From a virus, in IMG/VR virus record IMGVR_UViG_3300044451_000273, positions 1 to 55,714 of that record: a stretch of 55,714 bases of DNA. The stretch is one strand, 5' to 3'. The first letter of the stretch is position 1. Each line of letters starts with the position of its first letter. The translations under genes and the position numbers were made by a program. The notes beneath the pieces were generated by a model, which was given only the letters and a program-made list of their open reading frames with translations, was not told where the DNA came from and did not search any database. This document shows positions 33,601 to 44,016 of this stretch, piece by piece.

Positions 33601-36539
33601 CGATAATTTGTCAGATTGTCCATTAACCAGAGTATACGATCAGGGAACAGCCGACGCAGTGCTTAAATTTCAACAGGTATACAAAGCAAGAGTTAAAGAC
33701 GGTATTGTTGATAGCGAAACAAAGTCTCTTTTTGCAAGAGAGGTTTGGAAAAAGATGCTGCAAAGAGATAATACTAGATATCAGGCGGTAGTTAGTCGCA
33801 TAAAAGAAAGTAATAACAAAGACTGTATAAAATTTATAGAACATGCGGCTACCACTGTTGAAATATGGGAATTGAAAAATACCGACCTTACTTTTCAAAA
33901 AATAAGCTATACAGGAAATGCCTTGGGTGATCCAATCTCAGATATTATTTACGTAGCAGTTCCTGGAAGATATAGGACCTCATCTGTAAAAGACGTTAAA
34001 ATAGAAAGCATAAACGTATATGCAGGCTCTTTTAACGGAGCTCCTTCCTACAGGGGGATAGCAATAGAGGAGATTAGGGGATATGCTTTTAATATAAATA
34101 CCCAAACTGCGGATTACTCAAAATCACAATTAATTAAGGGTAAAACAGATTATTTTACCGTGTTCCATGGAACAGATGTTGGTAAAACACTGGCTGAATC
34201 TGGAGTTTTTTCTATAAAATTAAAAGGTAGCTTATTGGGTGGCGTATTTGGTATGGCTGAAGGATACGCAATAGATAAAATAAGTTTTGTTATTAGTTAC
34301 AAAGAAAAAATTAGTGACAAAACAACTAAGAAGGTTCCAGGTCAGTTTATTCCAGGTGCGTTTATTCCAGGTGAGTTTATTCCAGGTGAGTATATCCCGG
34401 GTGAGTTTATCCCAGGAACTACCACGATTGTGGGCGGCGGTTTCCGGATATAATCCAACCACAGTTACAAAACCGGCAACTATTACGTATAAAATATCTG
34501 GCGAGGTGCAAAACATTTCTCCCAACAGAACAGAAATTATTGATCTTAGCGGAATAAAATCAGTAAAGTTTAAAACAGAGCCATTATCAATAAAATATCC
34601 AACATTTTCTGGAGATGCAGTTATAGATTTACGAAATACAAACATTGACTTTAGCTCAAAAGAATACAGGCCCCCCTTTACACCATTTTCTGATCCGACA
34701 CAAGGCGCAACGCCTACATTTAAAGATGAATCAATAAAAATAGATCTTACTTCTAGTAAATCTATTTCAATAGATCCAACTACCTTATCTGTTTCAAATG
34801 TTTTGTCGGGAACAAGAAATCCCGCTAATTCCTCGTCCGTAGTTGCAACTTTATCTAATAATAAATTACTGTTTGAAACATCTTCTTTAAATTATCAAAA
34901 TTCAAATATTATAAAAAGTTCTGTTACACAACTAAACAATTTTTGGCTATTGAGATCAGATGGCTCACTAATTAAAAAAACAAAAAATTCAATCAGTGTT
35001 TTAGATGGACTCCTAATGTTGTGTGAGCCAAGCCAGAATTCTGATAAAATTGGTAAACCCTATGGAATCAGTTTGCAGTCTTTTGTTAGCAACAATTCTG
35101 CGAACAATGAATTTAATGTAGACTATGGTGCGTTTGTTTTGCAGAACGAGATTTCAGATAATGGTGGATTTTTATACGGATTTTATGATAAATTTAGAAA
35201 AGAGTTTATTGGAAAAACTTTGTATTATGTTGATTACATTTCGAGAGGTCCAGAAAATATCTATGTTGCAGTAATGGCAACAGATGCAGACGGCAATGTG
35301 GGTGGATCTGATTTTTTGGGTGCTAAAACATTTGGAACAATAACTCCTCCGATAGCACCAGTAAAAATAGCATGTCCGATTTACCACTCCCAGTATGTTC
35401 CATCTTCAAAAATTTCCCTTTCATCTATTCCGCCGAATTTATCAAAGCTAGATCAATGGCCGTTATACGTCACCTCAGGTTCTTTTGCAAAAGAATTTTA
35501 TGTTGATTCAGATTATGGTTATGTTAGTTGGTTACAAAGATATGATGGAAAAAATATTAGGGCCATATATTCTACCCTGGACGTATCAAACGTCTTGTGG
35601 TCAGAAATACTTGGTCAACCGTATGTAGATATACTTAATGAGTATCCAAATTTTCTTTCTTCTAGAAAAATACAATTATCACAAACTCCCATAGCATCAT
35701 ATATCGAGCCGTCGGTCAATAAGCTTGGTCTATTAAAGCAATATTTATTTATAGAAATAAGAAAATCAGACTCAGTTGAATGGGAGCTATTGAGCGCTTC
35801 GTTTATAAGAAATGTAAATTGTCATACTGGTGTAATTGATTTATTAATAGATTTACCCCAAGACCCTGATTTAGTCAGAGTTTCTTACGCTGTTAGATCA
35901 AGCGGTATTCCAATCAAGCAGGTAAATGGCGTTCCAATTCCACTAAATCCATTCTTAAATCAAGAAACAGTAGAGCCAGAAAAGCCACTCTATATTTATA
36001 TAAGGCCTTCAAGAGTAGAAGTCCGACAAGAGATACGCTCTTTTGGTCAGGATAGTCCTATATACGTATGGAATCATGTTCCAGAATATGAATTTCACGG
36101 AGTTGTTCATTTTACGTATGATAACAGTATTTTTAATCGATACGATAGTGCAGTTTACGATCCGTTGGCTCTTCAGATAGGTTTAGTTCATGTTGTGAAG
36201 AATATTCCAGAATCTGGTATTGATATAATTGATCTAAGAGTTAGAGGTGGAGGTATAAAATCTACTTATGATAAGTCTGTAAATGTAGATTCATATGGGT
36301 CTTTAGATCTTGAAAAAATATTTAAAGAAACAAAAGAAGCTATATCGTTTTGGGATGTGTATCCGCCAGATCAACAGGCTTATCCAAAGGGCGGATTTAT
36401 AATAATTAAACTTCCTAGAGCTATTTTAAATAATTTTCCGAATAAAGAAGATGTATATTCTATAATTAGAAAAAACATAACAGCTGGTGTTGTATTCAAA
36501 ATACAAGACATGGAAGGAAACGATTGGATTACGGTCTAA
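30659..36539 (+). CDS. 1958-residue tail/adsorption protein with peptidoglycan-binding domain and repeats (four CGG +1 sites)
   Basis: Starts at ATG 30659 overlapping the previous stop by one base and ends at TAA 36539 after shifts at 32492, 33273, 33289 and 34445 (residues 612, 872, 877, 1262). Near residues 955-1035 a PG_binding_1-like domain is visible: VAYIQITLREAKLA, then YDQGTADAVLKFQQVY and DGIVDSETK. It is bracketed by two short repeat arrays: four P-G-T-Q-L units before it and five P-G-x-[FY]-I units after it, probably flexible or fibrous linkers. Two of the four sites lie inside the first array. The remainder is beta-rich with no enzyme motif. A wall-binding adsorption protein is the best guess. 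Confidence 0.84.
32492..32495 (+). other. CGG +1 recoding site 16 (CGGA)
   Basis: Follows GAA. Unshifted reading stops at 32503; the shifted reading is S-A-V-E-G-P-F-K-L-V-Y. Confidence 0.92.
33273..33276 (+). other. CGG +1 recoding site 17 (CGGA)
   Basis: First repeat unit; follows CCA. Unshifted reading stops at 33353 after a cysteine-rich, unlikely tail. Confidence 0.95.
33289..33292 (+). other. CGG +1 recoding site 18 (CGGA)
   Basis: Second repeat unit, 16 bases after site 17, again after CCA. If only site 17 shifted, translation would stop at 33339. Two shifts within five residues are needed. Confidence 0.95.
34337..34411 (+). repeat. Five 15-nt units encoding P-G-x-[FY]-I
   Basis: Units at 34337, 34352, 34367, 34382 and 34397 encode PGQFI, PGAFI, PGEFI, PGEYI and PGEFI, followed by a partial PG at 34412. 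Codons differ slightly (CCA/CCG, ATT/ATC), so selection acts on the protein. A glycine-rich hinge (V-G-G-G-F-G) containing recoding site 19 follows directly. Confidence 0.95.
34445..34448 (+). other. CGG +1 recoding site 19 (CGGA)
   Basis: Follows TTC. Unshifted reading stops at 34453; the shifted reading G-G-G-F-G-Y-N-P-T-T adds about 700 residues. Confidence 0.92.
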
Positions 36540-36542
36540 ATT

Positions 36543-39191
36543 ATGCTTAATTTTCTTCCAGACATAGTAAAAACTTTTTCAGAAAATTCTCAAAGAACCG
36601 TGGGTTCTTTGATAAGAGATATCAGAGTAGATAAAGCGCAGGTCGCTGAACTGGTAAAAAACCTTGCTGAATTTAATTCTGGACCGACCTTCGTTCCAAG
36701 ACTCTCTATATCTAGAGAATTAATTAAATCTGAGTTTTTTGTTGATGTGTTTAGGGATTTTGAAATAAGATTTTCTAGATTTTTCGACGCATCAAACTCC
36801 ATTAATGTTGTGCTAAATTCAATGATGGAAATTATGCTATCTCAAATATCTAAAACAGAAAAGGCTATAGCATACTACGAAAACTATATAAATAATTATG
36901 AATTTATTTCTGGTAAAGATGATCTGTATAATTCTTCTTATGTAGAAAATTTTGATAACAATTTGCGTTCAAATGAATATGAAACACAAAAAGTTCCGTA
37001 TGTAGACAGAGGTGGATTGCCGTTCTCAGATAATGGAAATGGTTACGTTGATCCAGTATCGTCAACATTCAAAATAGGTTCTGGAATTGATAATCTAAAT
37101 ATATTAGACAATATAAAGGAAATAAAAACAATCTCAAACTACGAGCATTATGTTTCATCCAGGAGCGATCCTCAAAGTATGTTCAACGAAGACGATTCAG
37201 ATACTTGGAGTGTTTCGGTAAAATCCCCAATTATTATTAGATCAGCGATGGAGGAAATTTCTAAGTATATAGACTATGATTATTCATATATAGTTGGAGC
37301 TAAAACCATAATAGAAATTTGTTTAATCAAAGAAATTGAAATGGATTTTTTAAGACTATTTCCGGCAGAAAGTAACGGTCTGCAGTTACTACAAGTCGCC
37401 GTGGAAGCAGCAAGTACGGCAGAGAAACTATACTCATTCAATTCCAATAACCCAGTTTCTGGCTATGAGATCAAAAAAATATTAAAGGCTCCTTTATTAT
37501 TAAATTCAACTCTTGATATCAATATACCTCTTAATAGGATTAAAAAAATAATATTAATTTTTAATCAGAGTACATATACTAAACTCAATAATTCGGCATT
37601 AGTAGACGAGTTAATATCTAGATCTATTTCTGATTACATCTCAAAATCTAAAAAAGATAGAAAAAATCGTTACAGCGTTCTTCAAGACATTGTAGTTGAA
37701 TATTTTAGGAAAAACAATTCAATAAACGAATTTAAGAGAAATGATTACTCGTATTCGGAATATTATACATGCAAGTTTCCAATTTATGATAAAAACCATC
37801 CGTCACTTACGGAAAATCAATTTAAAAAAGAAAACAATAATATTGTAGGAATAGACGATTCTAGTCAGTTATTTAAGAATAGTCCATTAACGAACCTAGT
37901 GCAAAGTATAGTTTTTCAGGTTCTAGGGTCTAGAATGAATATATTCAAAAACACATTGTTTAAAGAAACAAAAAGCGCCTATACCGAAAGTACGCTATCG
38001 CAAATTACTAGCGCACCATCATCAATTAAGCAGAATCTTAACACTCTTGGATATAAAGACTTTGAAAACTCATCTAATTACATAATACCAGGATCGCAAT
38101 TCGGAAAAACTCCGCTCCACAACAACAATTCCGCTTCTTTAAATAATTACGAGTATGCTTTTAGTATCAAGGGTATTCATCTTTGCAGAGCCAGCGGCAT
38201 GCAGTCTGGTACTAAAGCATTTTCGTTGGCAAAGGGATGTTACATAAGTTCGAGAATTCCTATTTTGGGGGATGTTTACGGAATAAAGATTAAGCTAAAC
38301 TTGGATGAAAACGAATCTAGTTATAATCTCCCATCCTTTGACCTTCAAGAATTAAATTCATACGAGCTTTCAGTATCTTTTAACGAAAACCCAAAAACAG
38401 AAAACGAATGGATACCAATAGCTTCTTATGATTCGGATGAAATTAAATCGGAAATTCTTTTTATTGACCCATCCAATTTGTCCACTAAACTTCGTTTTTA
38501 TCCAGAAGTTGCGACACTAAAGGTTTTCGAAAATCAAAGGCTATTGAACAGTAATCAATACACCGTAAATAAATTTAATAAATCTATTACCATTAATAAA
38601 TTCAATAAAAATTCTATTTATATTGTTAGTTATAAATTAGATAAAAATAATTATTCACAACAATACATTGATGTCTCTCTTTTGTCAAATCAAATCAAAG
38701 TACTAACTGCTGGGAAGATTGGGGAAAATGGAGAATTCTTCCAAAAAACTGGCCCAGAAAATAGAATAATCTTAAAAAATAATCCACATATCGATACTTC
38801 CAAATTAAAAAACGCCAGTTACAGCCTTACGTACGGTACTATACCAGCTTCAAACTTCTTTGGTTATAGTCCAGTTGTTGTAAAATTTGCAGATGGAACA
38901 TACGCAATTAATTTAACAAATTATATAGACGGAAATTTTGAAAAGGCGAGATTTTATAACACATCAGAAATTTTATTTTTTCAAAATGAAAAAAATATTT
39001 TATTTAATAAACCAATTAATCAGGGATTTAATGTTATATACAATTATATGAATAACTATTTAAGATTTAGATTAATAGTAAGAAACAATTTTCCTAACCA
39101 CTTTTCTACTGGTTCTGTTAATAATGTTATAATTAAAATGAAAATAAAATCTTCAGATATTAATGTTCAAAGATTACTTCAGTTAGGTTAA
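36543..39191 (+). CDS. Peripheral baseplate/tail protein with discoidin-like segment
   Basis: An 882-residue protein whose ATG lies three bases after the previous stop. The first 120 residues are helical. A segment near residue 215 (SMFNEDDSDTWSVSVKSP) resembles the acidic [ND]-x-D-T-W loop seen in discoidin-like domains of phage tail proteins and recurs in varied form in the next two genes. The C-terminal third is Asn/Lys-rich and beta-like. No enzyme motif, signal or membrane helix. It has no in-phase CGG despite its length. The family is not recognised; structural role inferred from context. Confidence 0.72.
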   Translation: MLNFLPDIVKTFSENSQRTVGSLIRDIRVDKAQVAELVKNLAEFNSGPTFVPRLSISRELIKSEFFVDVFRDFEIRFSRFFDASNSINVVLNSMMEIMLSQISKTEKAIAYYENYINNYEFISGKDDLYNSSYVENFDNNLRSNEYETQKVPYVDRGGLPFSDNGNGYVDPVSSTFKIGSGIDNLNILDNIKEIKTISNYEHYVSSRSDPQSMFNEDDSDTWSVSVKSPIIIRSAMEEISKYIDYDYSYIVGAKTIIEICLIKEIEMDFLRLFPAESNGLQLLQVAVEAASTAEKLYSFNSNNPVSGYEIKKILKAPLLLNSTLDINIPLNRIKKIILIFNQSTYTKLNNSALVDELISRSISDYISKSKKDRKNRYSVLQDIVVEYFRKNNSINEFKRNDYSYSEYYTCKFPIYDKNHPSLTENQFKKENNNIVGIDDSSQLFKNSPLTNLVQSIVFQVLGSRMNIFKNTLFKETKSAYTESTLSQITSAPSSIKQNLNTLGYKDFENSSNYIIPGSQFGKTPLHNNNSASLNNYEYAFSIKGIHLCRASGMQSGTKAFSLAKGCYISSRIPILGDVYGIKIKLNLDENESSYNLPSFDLQELNSYELSVSFNENPKTENEWIPIASYDSDEIKSEILFIDPSNLSTKLRFYPEVATLKVFENQRLLNSNQYTVNKFNKSITINKFNKNSIYIVSYKLDKNNYSQQYIDVSLLSNQIKVLTAGKIGENGEFFQKTGPENRIILKNNPHIDTSKLKNASYSLTYGTIPASNFFGYSPVVVKFADGTYAINLTNYIDGNFEKARFYNTSEILFFQNEKNILFNKPINQGFNVIYNYMNNYLRFRLIVRNNFPNHFSTGSVNNVIIKMKIKSSDINVQRLLQLG

Positions 39192-39196
39192 ATCAT

Positions 39197-41384
39197 ATGG
39201 CTCAATTATCCACTAATACTATATTTTATGATCAAATTATAACTAAAATTCAAGATTTTATAAATAAATATAAAAATAATAGAAACGCTTCTTTCACAGA
39301 AATAGCTACAGAATACAATTTATTAATAACAGAAGTTAACAAATATGCGAATGACCCAATCGCAAAATACGAACCAATAATAAAGGGCGAACCACCATCG
39401 TCCCAAAGAATGAATAAATTTATTCAATCTATTTCAGACGATCTTAATATTGTAGCCAAACAATTAGACTATCAGACTGGCACTATTGTTTCCGTCTTCA
39501 ACATGTTTAATGCCGAGATTGAAAAAGAAAATAGATTCACTAATAGGTTAAAATCAAAAATTAATATACTTAATGCGTATTCCAGTAGTCCTGGGACTGA
39601 TCTTTATTATTTCGGTGATTCTTTTGATAATTTAGATTTTATTGATGTACCAAATAGTCAGGCTCAGGCATTAAATCCAATTTCTCCACCCCAAACACCA
39701 TACTCAGGAGCTCTTCCATTAATACGGAAGTGGAATGGCTTCTCTTCAGTTTCTAGATTTGACTACCTGGCAGCCAAAATCAGTACAGGTGATTGAGGGT
39801 AAGTCAAACGGGTTTTTGGGCAATAATCACACTGTTTATGCCCAAAAGGACACGGAATCTAACTATACATATAGCTATCAAGACAATCCATCTTCTGGAC
39901 TTTTGGCAAATATTATTGATTCTAATCCGTTAACATATTTTGAGTATGAAAAGATCTCAATTGATAGAGAAGAAATTTTATCACGTGGAGCTAAAGATTA
40001 TGAATTTACATACTCTTACCAAGACTTTTCCAATAATGCAAAATCGATTAAGTACAGATCATGGATTAATTACGAAGAAAAAGATCCGCTTAAATTGGTT
40101 TTAAGTATAAGATCTGATAGGCCACAAAAAGCAAATACTATTAGTATTGTGCCTTTTTGGGGTACGGATCAAACTCCTGGCGCTCAAATAAAGGTGACAA
40201 GAGTAGTCGCAGTTGATCAGCAGTCAAAAGAGGTGGACTTAATTGACGAACCAATTTATGTTGGCAACGTAGAAATTCCCATGAACCTAGAGTCTTCAAA
40301 AAATTATGTTTACGATAAAATCAAAATATCATTTTTGGAAATACTTACCTCAGAAATACAAGTATATATTGAACAGTGTGATTTCTTGAATGTAAATATA
40401 AAACATTTATTTTGGAAGCCACTTCCTTCAACTGGGAGACTATCTGCATTAAATAATCAAACAAGATTTGATCCCAGCTCTCTGTCCTCTCTTGGTTTTT
40501 CGGAAGTGCAGTATAATCAATTTGATTTGGTTCCAGATATAATAAGACCGAATTTCTACAAAGACCAATTCAATTTATCTACTAAGCAAATTAATATAAC
40601 ATATAAGGATCAGGAAAAAATAGATTCATATATATTATCTTTCCAGAGACTAAGTGACTCCTCATTGGTTAAGCACTACTACACAAATGCTTTTACTGGT
40701 TTTGAAACTCTCAGTAAGCAGCAGGAAAAGGCAGCATCGACAGATATAAAGTTCGCCTGGCAGTCTGAATCAAAAGAGGCCGCGGATCGAATTAAGTTAT
40801 ATATAGAATCTAAAATATCTTCTGGCGAATGGTCCAGTTCTCAATTCCAAAACCTTAATATAGAAATAGTTAAAAGAGCTTTTGATCCCAAAACATATAC
40901 GGCTACAATAACTCTTAAGAAAGAGTATGAAATATATAAAGCAAAACGTCATGCAATTGGGCTAAGATCAATAGACATCGGTTATGCAACTTATGCATCT
41001 AGTGGAAGTTTTATTTCTAAGACTTTTGAATTTTCTTACGATGTAAAAAATCTTACAATATCTATTGATTCACGCACTGGTCGCAATAGCTTAAATGAGC
41101 AAGAATCACTTTTAAAGTTCTATGTTTCATTAGACGAGGCAAAAAATTGGATTAGAATTTCTCCCATAGAAAATCCATCTACTGGCGTACCAGAAGTTTT
41201 GTCTTTTAATGAATTCGTTCAAACAGGAGAAAAGATAAAAGGAGTTGGCTACTACAACTATCCAGCCATCCCGTCAGAAACAAAAAGAATAAAAGTAAAG
41301 ATAGAAATGTTTAGGTCGAAATATTTTAATTCAACTCCATTATTATTTTCGTATAAATTGATTGGAAGAGTGGAGCAAACATGA
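39197..41384 (+). CDS. Peripheral baseplate/tail protein, discoidin-like (one CGG +1 site)
   Basis: A 728-residue product from ATG 39197 to TGA 41384, joined by a shift at 39725 (residue 177). The N-terminal part is helical (YDQIITKIQDFINKYKNN). After the junction comes IIDSNPLTYFEYEKISIDR, matching the discoidin-like loop of the neighbours, then two beta-rich units each ending in a strand like R-I-K-V-K-I-E-M. The last codons overlap the next start in an ATGA arrangement. Without recoding, only the helical N-terminal domain would be made. Probable accessory baseplate or lateral tail fibre component. Confidence 0.8.
39725..39728 (+). other. CGG +1 recoding site 20 (CGGA)
   Basis: Follows ATA. 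Unshifted reading stops at 39796; the shifted reading P-L-I-G-S-G-M-A-S-L-Q-F. An internal ATG five codons into the new frame (39738) could in principle re-initiate. Confidence 0.9.
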
Positions 41385-43576
41385 GTATAGCAAACATTCA
41401 AAAAGAAAAATTCTTAAATGTGATCTACAGAAACTTGTATTCTTCTGGATATATTCCAAAAGAATCAGAGATACTAGAGTTTTTTTCTCAGTATTTTTCG
41501 GCATACCAGCTAAGTCAACCACTGCCAATGGACCCAGAGATTTTCAGGCAGGTTTTTTCAAGCAATGTTGACATATTTAATCAAAAAATGCTGTACGCCC
41601 TTTTCAACGTTGAGGTTATATATGATTCTATTTTAGAAAACTCCGAAGAAATAATGAAAATAACCACCGCTTTAAATAAAAGATTACAAAATCTAAAAGC
41701 AAGAAGAATACAATTAGAAAATAAAATAGATGATCTTCTTTTTGTTAATCAAAATTCCGATTCAATTTACGCATCTTATACGGACACTTTTTCTACTGCA
41801 GATGGAACAGATCTTGGTTTAACTACGGCATTTGTGGATATTTCTAATGGCAGGGTTAGTCTTCCGACTTTGAGCTCGGCTGTTTTTGATTTAATTTCCG
41901 CAAAAAGCGTCGTTCCCGGTAGTGCAACCTATTCTTTGTCATTCAATAGAAATTTAATTTACACTAATCAATCAGTTTCTTCCGATCAATCGTTTTTCCC
42001 ATCAGTTTTTGATGGACTAGAAAATACTGAATGGCAGAAAGCATTTTTCTTTGATTCGATTGGTTTAGTGACCTTTACACTTAATCTGCCAATAAATAAA
42101 AACGTTTTGTTATCTAATATTTCTGGTAAATTAAATACTATTTCTCCAGTTGATATTTTTTGCAGCGTTACTTATGCAGATGGGGCAAAGCCGAATAGCA
42201 CTCATAATAAAAAATCTTCAAAAGATTACGATAGGTTTTCTTTTAATTTTGAAGCAGGAAACGTTACATCTATAGATTTAATCTTAGTAAAATCAGAACC
42301 AGACTACATAGAGAAAACAAAAATGGACAAGTATGCGTATAGATTCGGAATTAGGGACATTGCAATATCTGGCAGGTATCACGATAGATCGGCCACCTAT
42401 GTCAGTAAGCCAATAAGTTTGAAGACAAAAGATAATAAAAACTTAGCCATAGACGCAGTCTCATTGTCGGTTAATGAATCTGGATTCGAAAACGGAACTA
42501 TTTCCTATTTTGTCGCTGAAGATAATCCTACGGCTCAAATCATATCTGATTTTAATTGGATTCCAATTTCAACAAAAAATGATAATTTAGCCTCATATCC
42601 CAGTATTGTTTCTTTTGATGGAACATATATAAAGTCTAAAAAAATTGTTGACAAAGTTCAAAATACAGAATTCGAGATAGAAAAAATACCCCTTGCTGCA
42701 AAGAGTGATGTCTCAAATATAAATCAGCAAAATCCGATAATAGACCTGTATCCCGATCAACTTATATATAGAACAGCAAAAATAAATATCGGCGATGATC
42801 CCTATGATTCATATATTCTTTCTGGAACTGGTTTAGTAAGGGGATATTACATAAATTATACAAACCAAATTTATAATGAAGCCGATGGACTTTCAACTTG
42901 GAATTCAATAATTGCTGGTCGTTCAAGCGTTAGGCAGCTTTACACAATACCGCCCTATAATGTCTCGACTGGTTCAACATTTTTTGTTGGACCTAATGTA
43001 TCTGGTATTAGTATCCTTTTGGAAACAAAGATCTTATGTTCATCACAAAAAACGTTCAGGCATAAGTTTATCAAAAACGATTCCGTCTCAAAAGACTGGG
43101 ATATAGCTGTCTATCTAAATGGAAAACCAACTTATATACCAGCTGGTCAATTTTCTCAGTTGATAGAGTGGAATTTTAAAGAAGGGTCAAACATCATTAA
43201 AATAGCTATAGATGTAAAAGAAAAAGCAAAGGGCGCAATAACCCTAATGGAGGAAGCAAAGTTGGCTGATTATGGTTTGATTTATTTGGATTACTATAGT
43301 TATGTAGATCCACTAGAGTTTAAAAAGAATAGATCCGTATATGATTACGTATTTACAGTAGAAAACTTTTTTGGAAATAAAGAAATCTTTAGCAGGGCAA
43401 ATATAGGATCAAGTTCTAGGATATTTTACCTCACCAATAATCCCAATAGGGTTGAATCGATTAGGGTTAGGGCAGACCTATCTAGATCTAAAAATCCAAT
43501 AGGATCGCCAGTTATAGATTCTTTTACTGTAAAATTTAAAAATAATCAAAAACTTGAAGACGAGCAGTTGGGATAG
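41381..43576 (+). CDS. Peripheral baseplate/tail protein, discoidin-like
   Basis: A 731-residue protein beginning in an ATGA overlap with the previous gene. After a helical N-terminal 120 residues (long helix ending K-R-L-Q-N-L-K-A-R-R), it has SVFDGLENTEWQKAFFFDS near residue 205, again resembling a discoidin-like loop, and ends with V-I-D-S-F-T-V-K-F. The helix-then-beta architecture parallels the genes on both sides, suggesting duplication within a family of accessory tail proteins. No in-phase CGG. Confidence 0.75.
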   Translation: MSIANIQKEKFLNVIYRNLYSSGYIPKESEILEFFSQYFSAYQLSQPLPMDPEIFRQVFSSNVDIFNQKMLYALFNVEVIYDSILENSEEIMKITTALNKRLQNLKARRIQLENKIDDLLFVNQNSDSIYASYTDTFSTADGTDLGLTTAFVDISNGRVSLPTLSSAVFDLISAKSVVPGSATYSLSFNRNLIYTNQSVSSDQSFFPSVFDGLENTEWQKAFFFDSIGLVTFTLNLPINKNVLLSNISGKLNTISPVDIFCSVTYADGAKPNSTHNKKSSKDYDRFSFNFEAGNVTSIDLILVKSEPDYIEKTKMDKYAYRFGIRDIAISGRYHDRSATYVSKPISLKTKDNKNLAIDAVSLSVNESGFENGTISYFVAEDNPTAQIISDFNWIPISTKNDNLASYPSIVSFDGTYIKSKKIVDKVQNTEFEIEKIPLAAKSDVSNINQQNPIIDLYPDQLIYRTAKINIGDDPYDSYILSGTGLVRGYYINYTNQIYNEADGLSTWNSIIAGRSSVRQLYTIPPYNVSTGSTFFVGPNVSGISILLETKILCSSQKTFRHKFIKNDSVSKDWDIAVYLNGKPTYIPAGQFSQLIEWNFKEGSNIIKIAIDVKEKAKGAITLMEEAKLADYGLIYLDYYSYVDPLEFKKNRSVYDYVFTVENFFGNKEIFSRANIGSSSRIFYLTNNPNRVESIRVRADLSRSKNPIGSPVIDSFTVKFKNNQKLEDEQLG

Positions 43577-43580
43577 CATT

Positions 43581-44015
43581 GTGGCAATTACTTATCAAAA
43601 TTCAGATGAAAAAAAAATAGTCAGACAACCTTTGTCTAAAAGAGTGCGACTTTTCTACAGAAGCCCAAGAAAGAGTGACAAAGAAAATCTTTTTCATCAA
43701 AAAATTTATATGGATATTCACAGGATATATATAGAACTAGAATTGATAAATACAAAAATATTCAATAAGATAAGATATATCATTGGGGCTGAAGTATCTG
43801 AAGATCACGTAGTGGACACTCAAGAGGGATCGAGTTACCACGGAGCAAGATACTATAACCTAAGTAAAGATTCAGTTTCCTTCTTTAATGCCAAAGCGGG
43901 GCTAACGCCATCACTTGATGATGAAAAAAATAATCTGTACACTACTAGTTCTATGGCCGCAAAACTTACAAATTTATATTTTAAAATAAACCAACTAGAA
44001 AGACGAGTAAGATAA
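43581..44015 (+). CDS. Small coiled-coil tail-region protein (GTG start)
   Basis: A 144-residue protein. The preceding gene ends with TAG at 43576 and GTG 43581 is the first good start in frame; an upstream ATG at 43554 would overlap that gene by 23 bases and is less likely. The N-terminus is basic and the last 25 residues (SSMAAKLTNLYFKINQLERRVR) form a heptad-like amphipathic helix, as does the start of the following protein. It may oligomerise or bridge neighbouring tail proteins. Family not recognised. Confidence 0.72.
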   Translation: MAITYQNSDEKKIVRQPLSKRVRLFYRSPRKSDKENLFHQKIYMDIHRIYIELELINTKIFNKIRYIIGAEVSEDHVVDTQEGSSYHGARYYNLSKDSVSFFNAKAGLTPSLDDEKNNLYTTSSMAAKLTNLYFKINQLERRVR

Positions 44016-44016
44016 T

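Noticed and set aside
43554-43580. ATG 43554 as start of the 144-residue coiled-coil protein
   Set aside because: It would overlap the previous gene by 23 bases with no RBS; GTG 43581 just after the stop fits the operon spacing better.
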